Assembly (NCBI GenBank): GCA_910579615.1
Contig: CAJTUA010000035.1
Location: 1 to 22,203, forward strand
DNA length: 22,203 nucleotides
Reading direction: 5' to 3'
Source: an uncultured Lachnospiraceae bacterium
GTDB lineage: Bacteria > Bacillota > Clostridia > Lachnospirales > Lachnospiraceae
Part shown: in pieces, positions 7,402 to 15,153 of the stretch
Position numbering within the stretch: position 1 is the first letter of the stretch
Layout of the letters: every line of letters starts with the position of its first letter
Made by a program: the position numbers and the translations under genes
The notes under the pieces: generated by a model
What the model was told of the DNA's origin: nothing
Seen by the model: only the letters and a program-made list of their open reading frames with translations
The model's database searches: none

Positions 7402-8629
7402 GTTTAAAATTTTTATATTTTGGATTGTCCTTGTGGAGATATTTTTGATATTGTCAGCGAACAGACTGTATTTTCATCAAAATAATGACCGTGACGGAAA
7501 ATTATATCTTGTGGAAGCAAGGCGTGTGCTGAAAGAAATAAAAGAACAAAAACGAAGTGCTTCCGAAATAGAAGCAATGAGTTTCGATCAGTATGAGACG
7601 ATTGTAGGAATCCGGGAATTTGCTGCCGGAGAAGCTTGTGAGAACGATTATTTCGTGGAAGAAATCGCTGGTAAACTGTATCGGATAGAATATGCAGAGG
7701 AAAGAAGCTCCCGCTTACCTTTGTACATAAATATCGCGTTGCTTGGTATGATGACTGTGACAAATCTTGTGCTTGTGTATGTGTACAAGAAAGTCTTAAA
7801 GCCTTTTCAGGATATGAGTAATTTATCTTATGAGCTGGCGAAAGGGAATTTGTCCATGCCTTTAAAAGAAGAAAAAAGTAAGCTGTTTGGGCGTTTCCTT
7901 TGGGGAATGGACATGCTCCGCGAAAAGCTGGAGGATAACAGAGAGAAAGAGCTTGAATTTCAAAAGGAGCGGAAGACATTGATTCTTTCTTTGTCCCACG
8001 ATATTAAAACGCCGCTTTCTTCCATTGAATTGTATGCGAAAGCGCTGTCGGAGGATTTGTATGACACGCAGGAAAAAAAGGACGAAGCTTTGCATGGCAT
8101 TGCAAGGAATGTGAAAGAAATAAAGGGGTACGTGAATGAAATTGTAACGGCATCCAGAGAAGATTTTCTGAATTTGGATGTACGTATGGGAGAGTATTAC
8201 CTTTCAGAGGTTATGAAAGCCACAGAAAGTTATTATAAGGATAAGTTGTCCGTAATTCACACCGAATTTCAAGTGGATAAAATTTCGGAATGCCTTGTCA
8301 AAGGGGATAAGAACCGTATGGTTGAGGTTCTGCAAAATGTGATGGAAAATGCCATAAAATATGGGGATGGTAAGCGTATCTGCATTTCGTTCGGGGAGGA
8401 AGAGGACTGTAAACTAATACATATCAAGAACACAGGGTGCAGTCTGAAAAAAGAGGAACTTCCAAATCTTTTCGATTCCTTTTACCGCGGAAGCAACAGT
8501 ACCGGTATGAAAGGGAGCGGTCTGGGGCTTTATATCTGCAAAACCTTGATGCGCAAAATGGAGGGTGAAATCTTTGCCGGGATGGAGGAAAATGTTTTTT
8601 GTGTGACGGCAGTCGTTAGAAAAGCATAA
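7394..8629 (+). CDS. membrane sensor histidine kinase
   Basis: A 411-aa kinase that starts at TTG 7394, overlapping the regulator stop. Later starts would destroy the first membrane helix, which supports TTG. TM1 spans about 5-24, an extracytoplasmic sensor of about 80 residues follows, TM2 spans about 108-130, then a HAMP-like linker. The phospho-acceptor is H202 in LSHDIKTPLSS. The ATP-binding domain has N319 in QNVMENAIKYGDG and a GSGLGLYI G2 box (374-381); the usual DxG G1 motif is replaced by NTG at 346-348. BceS-type kinases have a near-absent extracellular loop, so the 80-residue sensor here suggests direct detection of an outside signal. Its partner is the regulator immediately upstream. 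Confidence 0.93.
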   Translation: MSKFKIFIFWIVLVEIFLILSANRLYFHQNNDRDGKLYLVEARRVLKEIKEQKRSASEIEAMSFDQYETIVGIREFAAGEACENDYFVEEIAGKLYRIEYAEERSSRLPLYINIALLGMMTVTNLVLVYVYKKVLKPFQDMSNLSYELAKGNLSMPLKEEKSKLFGRFLWGMDMLREKLEDNREKELEFQKERKTLILSLSHDIKTPLSSIELYAKALSEDLYDTQEKKDEALHGIARNVKEIKGYVNEIVTASREDFLNLDVRMGEYYLSEVMKATESYYKDKLSVIHTEFQVDKISECLVKGDKNRMVEVLQNVMENAIKYGDGKRICISFGEEEDCKLIHIKNTGCSLKKEELPNLFDSFYRGSNSTGMKGSGLGLYICKTLMRKMEGEIFAGMEENVFCVTAVVRKA

Positions 8630-8637
8630 TGGGTATG

Positions 8638-8674
8638 AAAACTTCGGAGTCATATTTCCTGGCTCTGAAGTTTT
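8638..8674 (+). terminator. hairpin between the kinase and permease genes
   Basis: AAAACTTCGGAG (8638-8649) pairs with CTCTGAAGTTTT (8663-8674), twelve pairs with one G-U, loop 13 nt. Only TTTT within the stem and an AT-rich run follow, so it may be a partial terminator separating the two-component genes from the transporter genes. Confidence 0.45.
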
Positions 8675-8676
8675 GC

Positions 8677-8694
8677 ATTTAATGATTATTTAAT
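8677..8694 (+). promoter_or_regulatory. candidate response-regulator binding site (direct repeat)
   Basis: ATTTAAT occurs at 8677-8683 and again at 8688-8694, an 11-bp period, ending three bases before the putative -35 box of the permease promoter. OmpR-family regulators typically bind tandem half-sites about one helical turn apart just upstream of -35. The repeat is visible; binding is inference. Confidence 0.45.
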
Positions 8695-8697
8695 AAT

Positions 8698-8725
8698 TTG
8701 GGTGTTAGCATATCTCTTGTAAAAT
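8698..8725 (+). promoter_or_regulatory. putative regulated promoter of the ABC permease gene
   Basis: A weak TTGGGT (8698-8703), 16-bp spacer and TAAAAT (8720-8725). The poor -35 next to a tandem repeat is what an activator-dependent promoter would look like. Confidence 0.4.
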
Positions 8726-8754
8726 CAATCCAGAAGCAAGAGAGGAGTAAAAGA

Positions 8755-11121
8755 ATGTATCGAAACATACTGAAAAAAGATTTAAAACGAAAAAGGGCAA
8801 TGAATATAATTCTTCTATTGTTTATTATTCTTGCCACAATGTTTGTATCGTCCAGCGTCAACAACATTATAAATGTAACTACGGCACTGGACAGTTATTT
8901 TGAAATGGCAGATGTGCCTGATTATTTTGCGGCCACTATGAATAAAAATCTTGCCGTTGACATTGATGAAATGGTAGGGTCGGCAAGTGCAGTAGAGCGC
9001 TATGCAACGGAAAACGTATTGTTTTTATCGCCTGTGAATCTTATCTATGAGGACGGTGATATCGTCGTCGATGGTTCGAATCTGCTTCACAGCGACATTC
9101 GTATGAATTATTTTCTTTCCGATGGCAGTATCCTTGAAACGGTCAGGCAGGGCGAATTTTATATGACGGAAAGTACGGCAGACGAGCTCGGTGTTGATGT
9201 GGGAGATAAGCTTATCATAGAATTAAACGGTGTGAGCCGTGAATTTGTTCTTGCGGATAAAATAAAGGACGCGCTTTTAGGCTCAAAACAGCTATCACTT
9301 CACCGTTATATCATAAGCAGAGAGGATTTCGAGAGTTTCCTTTCCGCAGATGGCACGGAGAAATCTTACGGTGGGACTCTCGTATACATCTATTCTTCCG
9401 ATATGGAAGCGGTTCTGCCACAGATAAAGCCGCTTGTAGATAACAGCGCTCTTACACTGGACAGAGCTCTTACAAAATTCTCATATGTTTTTGATATGAT
9501 TGTAGTAGGTATTCTGCTTGTGGTAAGCATTATTCTTATTGTGATAGCATTTGTAGTTCTACGTTTTACCATTTCCTTTACACTTTCCGAGGAATTCCGT
9601 GAAATCGGTGTTATGAAGGCGATTGGTATCGGGAATTTCAAAATCCGGGGCTTATACCTTGTGAAATATATGGGGCTTTCTATCATCGGTGCGGCGATTG
9701 GCCTTGTCCTTAGCTTCCCCTTCAGCAAAATGCTTATGGGCGCTTCCTCACAGAACATTATTGTCAGAAATCAAAGCCCCGTTTTGGTAAACATTATTTG
9801 TGCCGTTCTTGTCATCGCAGTGATTTTACTGTTCTGCTATGGCTGTACAGGCAAGGTTAAGAAATTGATGCCCATTGACGCAATCCGGAACGGTCAGACA
9901 GGGGAACGTTTCCGTAAAAAGAGTTTTATGAGTTTCGGGAAATCCAAGCTTCCTGTAACGCCTTTCCTTGCACTGAATGATATTGTAAGCAGCCCCAGGC
10001 GTTACAGCATTATCACACTCACATTTTTCCTCTGCCTTGCTCTTTTGCTTATACTTTCGACAACGGTTTCTACTATGAACAGCAACCAGCTTGCCGCAAC
10101 ATTTGGATGGGCGGACTGTGATATATATTTGGACAGTAAAATAAGTGCGGAATGTATGTTAGAAGACGGACGCGAAAAGCTTGAAAAGCACCTTGAAGAA
10201 ATGGAACAGACTCTTGCAGAAAATGGTATTCCTGCAAAATGCTATCAGGAAATCCTCTTTATCCTGCCCGTATCTTTCAAAGAAAACGAGAGTAATATCT
10301 GTATATATCACGGCACAGGCACAACAATGGATATGTACGAATACACAGCAGGAACGGCACCACAGAATACCGATGAAATTGCAATAACACGAATTGCTGC
10401 AAATCAACTGAACGCAAGTATTGGTGATACCGTTACGATAAAAACCATTGACGGAGATAAGGAATATATCATTTCGGCATTTTTCCAGGCTACGAATATG
10501 CAGGGCATCGGTATCCGGCTTCACAGCGATGCGTATATAAATTACGTTCAGGCAATGGCCAGTATCAATACGCAGATTACCTTTACAGACCATCCGGACA
10601 GCAAGGAAATTGAACAAAGAATAGGAGAAATTCAGAGGATTTTTCCCGGTTACGGAAATATAAGAACCTGCGCCGAAGCAGTAGCGGATATGGTCGGTAT
10701 TGGGGGAGCCCTTGATGCAGTAAAATCCCTTCTCGCTGTTCTTACAATCATATTGGCCGCGCTTATAACCGTACTTATGGAGCGTTCCTTTATCGCAAAG
10801 GAGAAGGGCGAAATTGCACTTATAAAAGCTGTAGGCGCACGAAACGGGAAAATCTATGCTTACCACACTTTAAGATTTTTATTCGTAGGAATCATTGCAG
10901 TGATAATCAGCGAAATTTTGGCAATGCCCCTTACGCACCTTTGCATTGACCCAATCTTTAAAATGATGGGGATGGAGCTTGCGGTTGACTACATTATCAA
11001 TCCTGTTGAAATGTATCTGCTCTTGCCTGTTGTAATTCTTGCCGCAACCACCGTCAGTGCATTCCTGACGGCGCTTTACACAAGGAAAATCAAAGCCTCC
11101 GACACCGCTAACATTGAATAA
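8755..11121 (+). CDS. FtsX/MacB-type ABC transporter permease with two FtsX domains
   Basis: A 788-aa permease. By inspection it has eight TM helices in a duplicated 1+3 plan: TM about 15-35, extracellular domain of about 200 residues, TMs about 245-275, 300-325, 343-365; then TM about 415-437, a second extracellular domain, and TMs about 655-680, 703-725, 750-775. Both FtsX blocks carry the typical motif EIGVMKAIGI (about 283-292) or EIALIKAVGA (about 686-695). Such permeases do mechanotransmission or export of peptides or lipids with a MacB/LolD-like ATPase; the ATPase gene follows after 45 bp. I start at ATG 8755, which has GAGAGGAG seven bases upstream; the frame is open back to a TTG at 8698 but that lies within the promoter. 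The position after a two-component pair suggests defence against envelope-active compounds; substrate unknown. Confidence 0.9.
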   Translation: MYRNILKKDLKRKRAMNIILLLFIILATMFVSSSVNNIINVTTALDSYFEMADVPDYFAATMNKNLAVDIDEMVGSASAVERYATENVLFLSPVNLIYEDGDIVVDGSNLLHSDIRMNYFLSDGSILETVRQGEFYMTESTADELGVDVGDKLIIELNGVSREFVLADKIKDALLGSKQLSLHRYIISREDFESFLSADGTEKSYGGTLVYIYSSDMEAVLPQIKPLVDNSALTLDRALTKFSYVFDMIVVGILLVVSIILIVIAFVVLRFTISFTLSEEFREIGVMKAIGIGNFKIRGLYLVKYMGLSIIGAAIGLVLSFPFSKMLMGASSQNIIVRNQSPVLVNIICAVLVIAVILLFCYGCTGKVKKLMPIDAIRNGQTGERFRKKSFMSFGKSKLPVTPFLALNDIVSSPRRYSIITLTFFLCLALLLILSTTVSTMNSNQLAATFGWADCDIYLDSKISAECMLEDGREKLEKHLEEMEQTLAENGIPAKCYQEILFILPVSFKENESNICIYHGTGTTMDMYEYTAGTAPQNTDEIAITRIAANQLNASIGDTVTIKTIDGDKEYIISAFFQATNMQGIGIRLHSDAYINYVQAMASINTQITFTDHPDSKEIEQRIGEIQRIFPGYGNIRTCAEAVADMVGIGGALDAVKSLLAVLTIILAALITVLMERSFIAKEKGEIALIKAVGARNGKIYAYHTLRFLFVGIIAVIISEILAMPLTHLCIDPIFKMMGMELAVDYIINPVEMYLLLPVVILAATTVSAFLTALYTRKIKASDTANIE

Positions 11122-11166
11122 TATATTAAATAATTTTTTAAATTCCAATAAAGAAAGGACCCGGTT

Positions 11167-11928
11167 ATGAATATTTTAGAAGTAAAAGACCTCTGCAAAA
11201 CATATATCGTAAACAAACGCCAGAACAACATTTTGAAAAATGTAAACTTTACCGTTTCCGAAGGCGAGATGGTCGCCATTATGGGACCGTCCGGCTCGGG
11301 TAAATCAACGCTCCTGTATGCCGTTTCGGGCATGGATTCCATTACCGCAGGCGAAGCAAAATTCTGCGGAAAGAACATTGCAAAAATGGGGGAAAAGGAG
11401 CTTGCAGACTTACGTCTTGATGAAATGGGCTTTATCTTCCAGCAGATGTATATGCTAAAAAACCTGACCGTTCTTGACAATATTATTCTTCCTGCAGTAC
11501 AGTCCAATAAAAATACCCAGACACGCAAGGAAAAGATTCAGCGCGGACAAGACTTAATGCGCAAGCTGGGTATTATTGACACCGCCGATAACGACATCAA
11601 TGAAGTTTCGGGAGGGCAGCTCCAGAGAGCCTGCATCTGCAGAAGTATGATGAATATGCCCAAGGTTTTATTTGCGGATGAACCCACGGGAGCTTTGAAC
11701 AGAACTGCGTCAAATGAGGTAATGGCGGAGCTGGTAAAATTAAACGAAGATGGCACGACGATTATGATGGTAACCCATGATGCAAAGGTAGCCGCAAAGT
11801 GTTCCAGAGTGCTGTATATTGTAGATGGTAACATTAAGGGCGAGTATATCAGCCCTAAAGACCCGGGGATAAAAGAAAAGGACAGGGAGAGATTATTAAA
11901 TAACTGGCTATTGGAACTGGGATGGTAA
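11167..11928 (+). CDS. ABC transporter ATP-binding protein (MacB/LolD-like)
   Basis: A 253-aa ATPase pairing with the preceding permease. Walker A is GPSGSGKST (40-48), Q-loop at Q92/Q93, signature VSGGQLQRA (147-155), Walker B VLFADEPTG (D171, E172), and the switch histidine H204 in MVTHD. All residues needed for ATP hydrolysis are present. The last ~30 residues form a charged tail beyond the usual nucleotide-binding domain. AAGGAC eight bases upstream supports the ATG. No intrinsic terminator is obvious before the T-box promoter 60 bp downstream. Confidence 0.92.
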   Translation: MNILEVKDLCKTYIVNKRQNNILKNVNFTVSEGEMVAIMGPSGSGKSTLLYAVSGMDSITAGEAKFCGKNIAKMGEKELADLRLDEMGFIFQQMYMLKNLTVLDNIILPAVQSNKNTQTRKEKIQRGQDLMRKLGIIDTADNDINEVSGGQLQRACICRSMMNMPKVLFADEPTGALNRTASNEVMAELVKLNEDGTTIMMVTHDAKVAAKCSRVLYIVDGNIKGEYISPKDPGIKEKDRERLLNNWLLELGW

Positions 11929-11987
11929 AATGTGGGGAATACAGCGAGGTAAAACTCTCCCGGCAAAAACAGCATCAAAATTCCCCC

Positions 11988-12017
11988 TTGACAAAACCTT
12001 ATTTCCTGCGTTATACT
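11988..12017 (+). promoter_or_regulatory. sigma-A promoter of the tyrS T-box leader
   Basis: A perfect TTGACA (11988-11993), 18-bp spacer, TATACT (12012-12017). The predicted start near 12024 gives a leader of about 435 nt before tyrS. Confidence 0.8.
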
Positions 12018-12023
12018 TATGTC

Positions 12024-12391
12024 CAGCATAATTCTATATTTGATTGCTATGAGAAGAAGAAGTAAGAATCATGAAGCTTTACAGAAAGCAGCCGGCGGAT
12101 GAGAGGCGCAAAGACGAAGATTCTGAATACATCTTTGAGCATTGCACTGAACAAGATATCCAAGGCCAGCTTTTTGGCTGACTGGGTTGCTTCTTAAGTA
12201 GGCTGCGACGGTTCCCGCGCCCGTTACCGCGCTAGAGTATCACCAGGAAACACGCCGGTTTGGTCTGATCAGCAAACCGGGATTTTGTTGATTTTCTGCG
12301 TACTTGAAGAGGTCGGCTGCGTGAGCATCCGATAAACTGAGGTGGTAACGCGAATTTTTCGCCCTCTGCATTTTGCAGGGGGCGTTTTTTT
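12024..12391 (+). promoter_or_regulatory. tyrosine T-box riboswitch controlling tyrS
   Basis: The leader shows the parts of a T-box. In Stem I, AGAATC (12065-12070) pairs with GATTCT (12119-12124), directly followed by GAATACAT, placing the codon UAC (12128-12130) in the specifier loop: a tyrosine specifier, matching the downstream gene. CCGGTTTG/CAAACCGG (12255-12262, 12273-12280) is Stem III. The antiterminator is GAGG (12339-12342), bulge TGGTAAC (12343-12349), GCG, a loop, then CGCCCTC (12360-12366). The UGGU of the bulge can pair with ACCA of a tRNA-Tyr whose discriminator base is A. The competing terminator is at 12360-12390. Uncharged tRNA-Tyr should therefore switch tyrS on. The bulge ends in AAC where the consensus is ACC. 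Confidence 0.93.
12360..12390 (+). terminator. T-box-controlled intrinsic terminator
   Basis: CGCCCTCTGCA (12360-12370) pairs with TGCAGGGGGCG (12374-12384), eleven pairs with one G-U, followed by a seven-T run. Its 5' arm also forms the 3' side of the antiterminator, so the two structures exclude each other. Confidence 0.92.
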
Positions 12392-12459
12392 ATTTGCCCG
12401 CGAACTACCCGGAAAATATAAATTAAAATGCCGCTTGTGCGGCGGAATGAGAGGGAAAC

Positions 12460-13737
12460 ATGGAACAAACAAAAAATGGAATGTCATCGGTGGAAGCATC
12501 CACCAACCCGGAAACGGAAATGCTCGTCCTTGAGCAACTCAAAATCATGAAAAAAGGCGCGTTGGAAATTCTGCAGGAAGACGAGCTTGCACTGAAAATC
12601 CGCCGCTCTGTAACAGAGCACCAGCCACTGATTATCAAGCTCGGACTTGACCCGAGCGCACCGGATATTCATCTCGGGCACACGGTCGTGTTGCGCAAGG
12701 TGCGCCAGATGCAGGAATTCGGCCACCGCGCTGTCATTATCATCGGGGATTTCACCGGGAAAATCGGCGACCCAACCGGGCGCTCAAAAACGAGAAAACA
12801 GCTCTCCGAGGAACAGGTACGCGAAAACGCCGCGACTTACATGGAACAGATTTTCAAAGTGCTCGACCGCGAAAAAACGAAAGTGTGTTTTAACAGCGAA
12901 TGGCTGGCGAAGCTTAACTTCGAGTCCGTCATCCGTCTCGCGGCAAGCACAACCGTGGCAAGGCTTTTGGAACGCGAGGATTTCTCCAACCGCTACCGCA
13001 GGCAGGAGCCAATCGGATTGCATGAATTTTTCTATCCGCTCATGCAGGCATACGATTCCGTGCAGATTCACGCGGATATCGAATTGGGCGGCACCGACCA
13101 GACCTTCAATATCCTGATGGGGCGCACGCTGCAAAAATCCGCGGGGCAGGAAGCACAGATTGCTATATTCATGCCGCTCTTAGAGGGCTTGGACGGCGTG
13201 GAAAAAATGAGCAAAAGCCTTGGAAATTATATCGGCGTGGACGAAGCACCCGAAGTCATGTTCAAAAAAGCGATGGAAGTGCCTGACAATTTGATTCTGC
13301 GCTATTTTGAGCTTGTCACCGACCTGCACCCGGATGAAATCGAAACACTTGCAAAACGGCTTTCGGATGGGGAAAATCCGCGCAGCATCAAGCTTTTGCT
13401 GGCAGAAAATATCACGGCGCTCTACCATGGCGCGGAAAATGCCACAAAGGCAAAGGAATATTTTCTCTCTGTTTTTTCCGCCGGGGAACTGCCAAAAAAC
13501 ATGCCGCACGTCGTTTGCACAAACGGGGAACAAACGCTGCTTGATATTGTACCGCATTTAATTTCCGACAAAATGATTGCATCCGGAAGTGAATTCCGCA
13601 GGCTGATAAAGCAAGGCGGAGTGTCGATGAACGGGGTGCGGGTCGAAAGCGCGGATACGCCGCTTGCCACGCCGGAAGCGGTGCTTAAAATCGGCAAGAA
13701 AAACTTTATCTGCTTTGACACAGACAGGCTTTCATGA
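12460..13737 (+). CDS. tyrS: tyrosyl-tRNA synthetase (TyrZ-type)
   Basis: A 425-aa class I aminoacyl-tRNA synthetase that activates tyrosine and charges tRNA-Tyr in the cytoplasm. The HIGH-type motif is HLGH (71-74) and KMSKS is at 249-253. GLDPSAPDIHLGH, GDPTGRSKTR and ELGGTDQTFN are typical of the TyrZ branch rather than the B. subtilis TyrS branch. A C-terminal S4 RNA-binding domain (about 355-425) includes SEFRRLIKQGGVSMNG. Full length for the family, with a slightly extended N-terminus of about 20 residues. GAGAGGG precedes the ATG, with a small GCCGC/GCGGC hairpin (12430-12443) just ahead. Expression is controlled by the upstream T-box. Confidence 0.97.
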   Translation: MEQTKNGMSSVEASTNPETEMLVLEQLKIMKKGALEILQEDELALKIRRSVTEHQPLIIKLGLDPSAPDIHLGHTVVLRKVRQMQEFGHRAVIIIGDFTGKIGDPTGRSKTRKQLSEEQVRENAATYMEQIFKVLDREKTKVCFNSEWLAKLNFESVIRLAASTTVARLLEREDFSNRYRRQEPIGLHEFFYPLMQAYDSVQIHADIELGGTDQTFNILMGRTLQKSAGQEAQIAIFMPLLEGLDGVEKMSKSLGNYIGVDEAPEVMFKKAMEVPDNLILRYFELVTDLHPDEIETLAKRLSDGENPRSIKLLLAENITALYHGAENATKAKEYFLSVFSAGELPKNMPHVVCTNGEQTLLDIVPHLISDKMIASGSEFRRLIKQGGVSMNGVRVESADTPLATPEAVLKIGKKNFICFDTDRLS

Positions 13738-13799
13738 TATACTGTTGAAAAAAGATACGACATTTTGTCGGAAAGTTAAATACAGAAACGGAGAATCAC

Positions 13800-14246
13800 A
13801 TGCCAGAACAGACCAAATTTAAGTATCTTAGCATAATTTTATATATCGTTTTTATCCTTGTCGGCCTCGCAATGATTGGGGGTGCGGCTGCGCTCGGTGT
13901 GATATCCTGTAAATTCCGTCAAAATGCAGAGAAAATTACTGCCACGGTGAGCGACATCCGCGAAACGATGGATTCGGAGGGCGAAACACATTATGAAATC
14001 TACATTACCTACGAGTTTCAGGACAGCACCTTTCGCAATGTGCCCCTTGACTATCACCGCGGCACCGTGCAGGAGGGCAGCACGGTAAAAATCTGGTGCT
14101 CCCTCACCAACCCCCGCGATATCCAGTCGGATGCAGGCGCATTCGTCATGTGCGCAGCTTTGGGCGGCGGCGGGCTTATCTTTCTGGCACTGGGGATTGT
14201 GCCGGGGATAATCGCAAAAAAATCAGGGCTTTTCCAAAAGCCCTGA
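13800..14246 (+). CDS. small membrane protein, DUF3592-like
   Basis: A 148-aa protein with a TM helix near each end (about 8-33 and 112-138) and an extracytoplasmic beta-rich middle. The pattern of YEIYITYEFQ, a G-x-x-V-K-I-W stretch and an N-P-R-D motif resembles DUF3592 proteins, which have no known function. GGAG six bases upstream supports the start. The gene follows tyrS by 62 bp without a clear promoter or terminator between them, so it may be read through from the T-box transcript. Its stop codon is inside the stem of the terminator at 14219-14252. Confidence 0.75.
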   Translation: MPEQTKFKYLSIILYIVFILVGLAMIGGAAALGVISCKFRQNAEKITATVSDIRETMDSEGETHYEIYITYEFQDSTFRNVPLDYHRGTVQEGSTVKIWCSLTNPRDIQSDAGAFVMCAALGGGGLIFLALGIVPGIIAKKSGLFQKP

Positions 14247-14252
14247 TTTTTT
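14219..14252. terminator. bidirectional intrinsic terminator between convergent genes
   Basis: An AAATCAGGGCTTTT arm pairs with AAAAGCCCTGATTTT around a CC loop. T-runs flank it on both strands, so it can stop the tyrS-side transcript and the converging transcript of the dehydrogenase gene. The stop codon of the 13800 gene lies in the 3' arm. Confidence 0.88.
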
Positions 14253-14334
14253 ATGCGCAGGGGCGCGAATGAAATCTGGATGCTATACAGCACGCGCCCT
14301 GCGCAGCAAGCAAACAGCGGAGGAAAACATTCCC

Positions 14335-15108
14335 CTACTCGGTTCCCTTAACCTTTCTCCTCTGCTGCATCCCTGCTGCCGCCACCACAGCCTTCACAGG
14401 CAGAAACCGCGCCCCGGTTGTCGCGATTTTCATCAGCAGTGTCGGCACAATCACTGTCCTTCTCTTTTTGAACATCATATCAAGCGCATAGCCCGCGCAA
14501 TACCCGGGGCGGATTCCCTTCAGCGCAAACTCGACATTTGCAACCGCATTAAATTCCGTCTCCACCGGTCCCGGACAGAGACAACCGACATAGACTCTGC
14601 TGCCCGCTTCCTTAAGTTCTTGTGCTACTGCGCGCGTCAGGCTCGTCACATACGCCTTTGTCGCATAATAGGTCGCCATATACGGTCCGGCAGGAAGCAG
14701 CCCCGCAGAGGATGCCACATTGAGCAGATAGCCGCCCCCTCTCTGCTCAAAGCGCTTTACCATCCGCTTTGTCAGAAGATGCAGCGCCGCAACGTTTAAC
14801 CGAATCATGTCCAAATCCTTGTCCGTATCCGTATTTACAAATTCCCCGCAATCCCCAAAGCCTGCATTGTTGATAAATACTTCCACATCCTTATCCGCGA
14901 GCCATTCGCACAGCTTCTCGCATTCCGCCATCTGCGTCAAATCCGCCACCGCCACCTCGCACTCCGTCTTTAGCCGCTTTGCAAGCGTCTTCAAACGCTC
15001 CTCCCTGCGTGCCACAAGCACAAGCGCATAACCCTTCGCCGCAAGGCGTTTTGCGAATTCCACTCCAATCCCGGAGCTCGCCCCGGTAATCACCGCATAT
15101 TTTTTCAT
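14335..15108 (-). CDS. short-chain dehydrogenase/reductase (classical SDR)
   Basis: A 257-aa NAD(P)-dependent oxidoreductase. The cofactor motif is TGASSGIG (8-15), an R34/R35 pair after the second strand favours NADP, NNAG is at 80-83, and the catalytic residues are S134, Y147 and K151 (YYATK). The substrate cannot be told. I start at the ATG at 15108, with GGAGGT four bases upstream; the longer open frame to 15147 includes an in-frame ATG that is itself part of the RBS. It lies 45 bp downstream of the MFS gene on the same strand and is probably cotranscribed with it. Confidence 0.92.
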   Translation of the reverse strand: MKKYAVITGASSGIGVEFAKRLAAKGYALVLVARREERLKTLAKRLKTECEVAVADLTQMAECEKLCEWLADKDVEVFINNAGFGDCGEFVNTDTDKDLDMIRLNVAALHLLTKRMVKRFEQRGGGYLLNVASSAGLLPAGPYMATYYATKAYVTSLTRAVAQELKEAGSRVYVGCLCPGPVETEFNAVANVEFALKGIRPGYCAGYALDMMFKKRRTVIVPTLLMKIATTGARFLPVKAVVAAAGMQQRRKVKGTE

Positions 15109-15153
15109 GATGACCTCCATACTAAGACCTACATTCCATGATTTCATTCTGCG

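Noticed and set aside
7413..7979. 188-aa minus-strand open frame
   Set aside because: Antisense to the histidine kinase; composition typical of a reversed coding strand.
10159..10866. 235-aa minus-strand open frame
   Set aside because: Lies wholly inside the FtsX permease gene, is Cys/Phe-rich and without an RBS; a shadow of the real gene.
13738..13799. CGACA/TGTCG hairpin after tyrS as a terminator
   Set aside because: Only five pairs and no T-tract; too weak to separate tyrS from the next gene.
14269..14799. 176-aa plus-strand open frame
   Set aside because: Antisense to the SDR gene, rich in R, C and H with no domain; a shadow.
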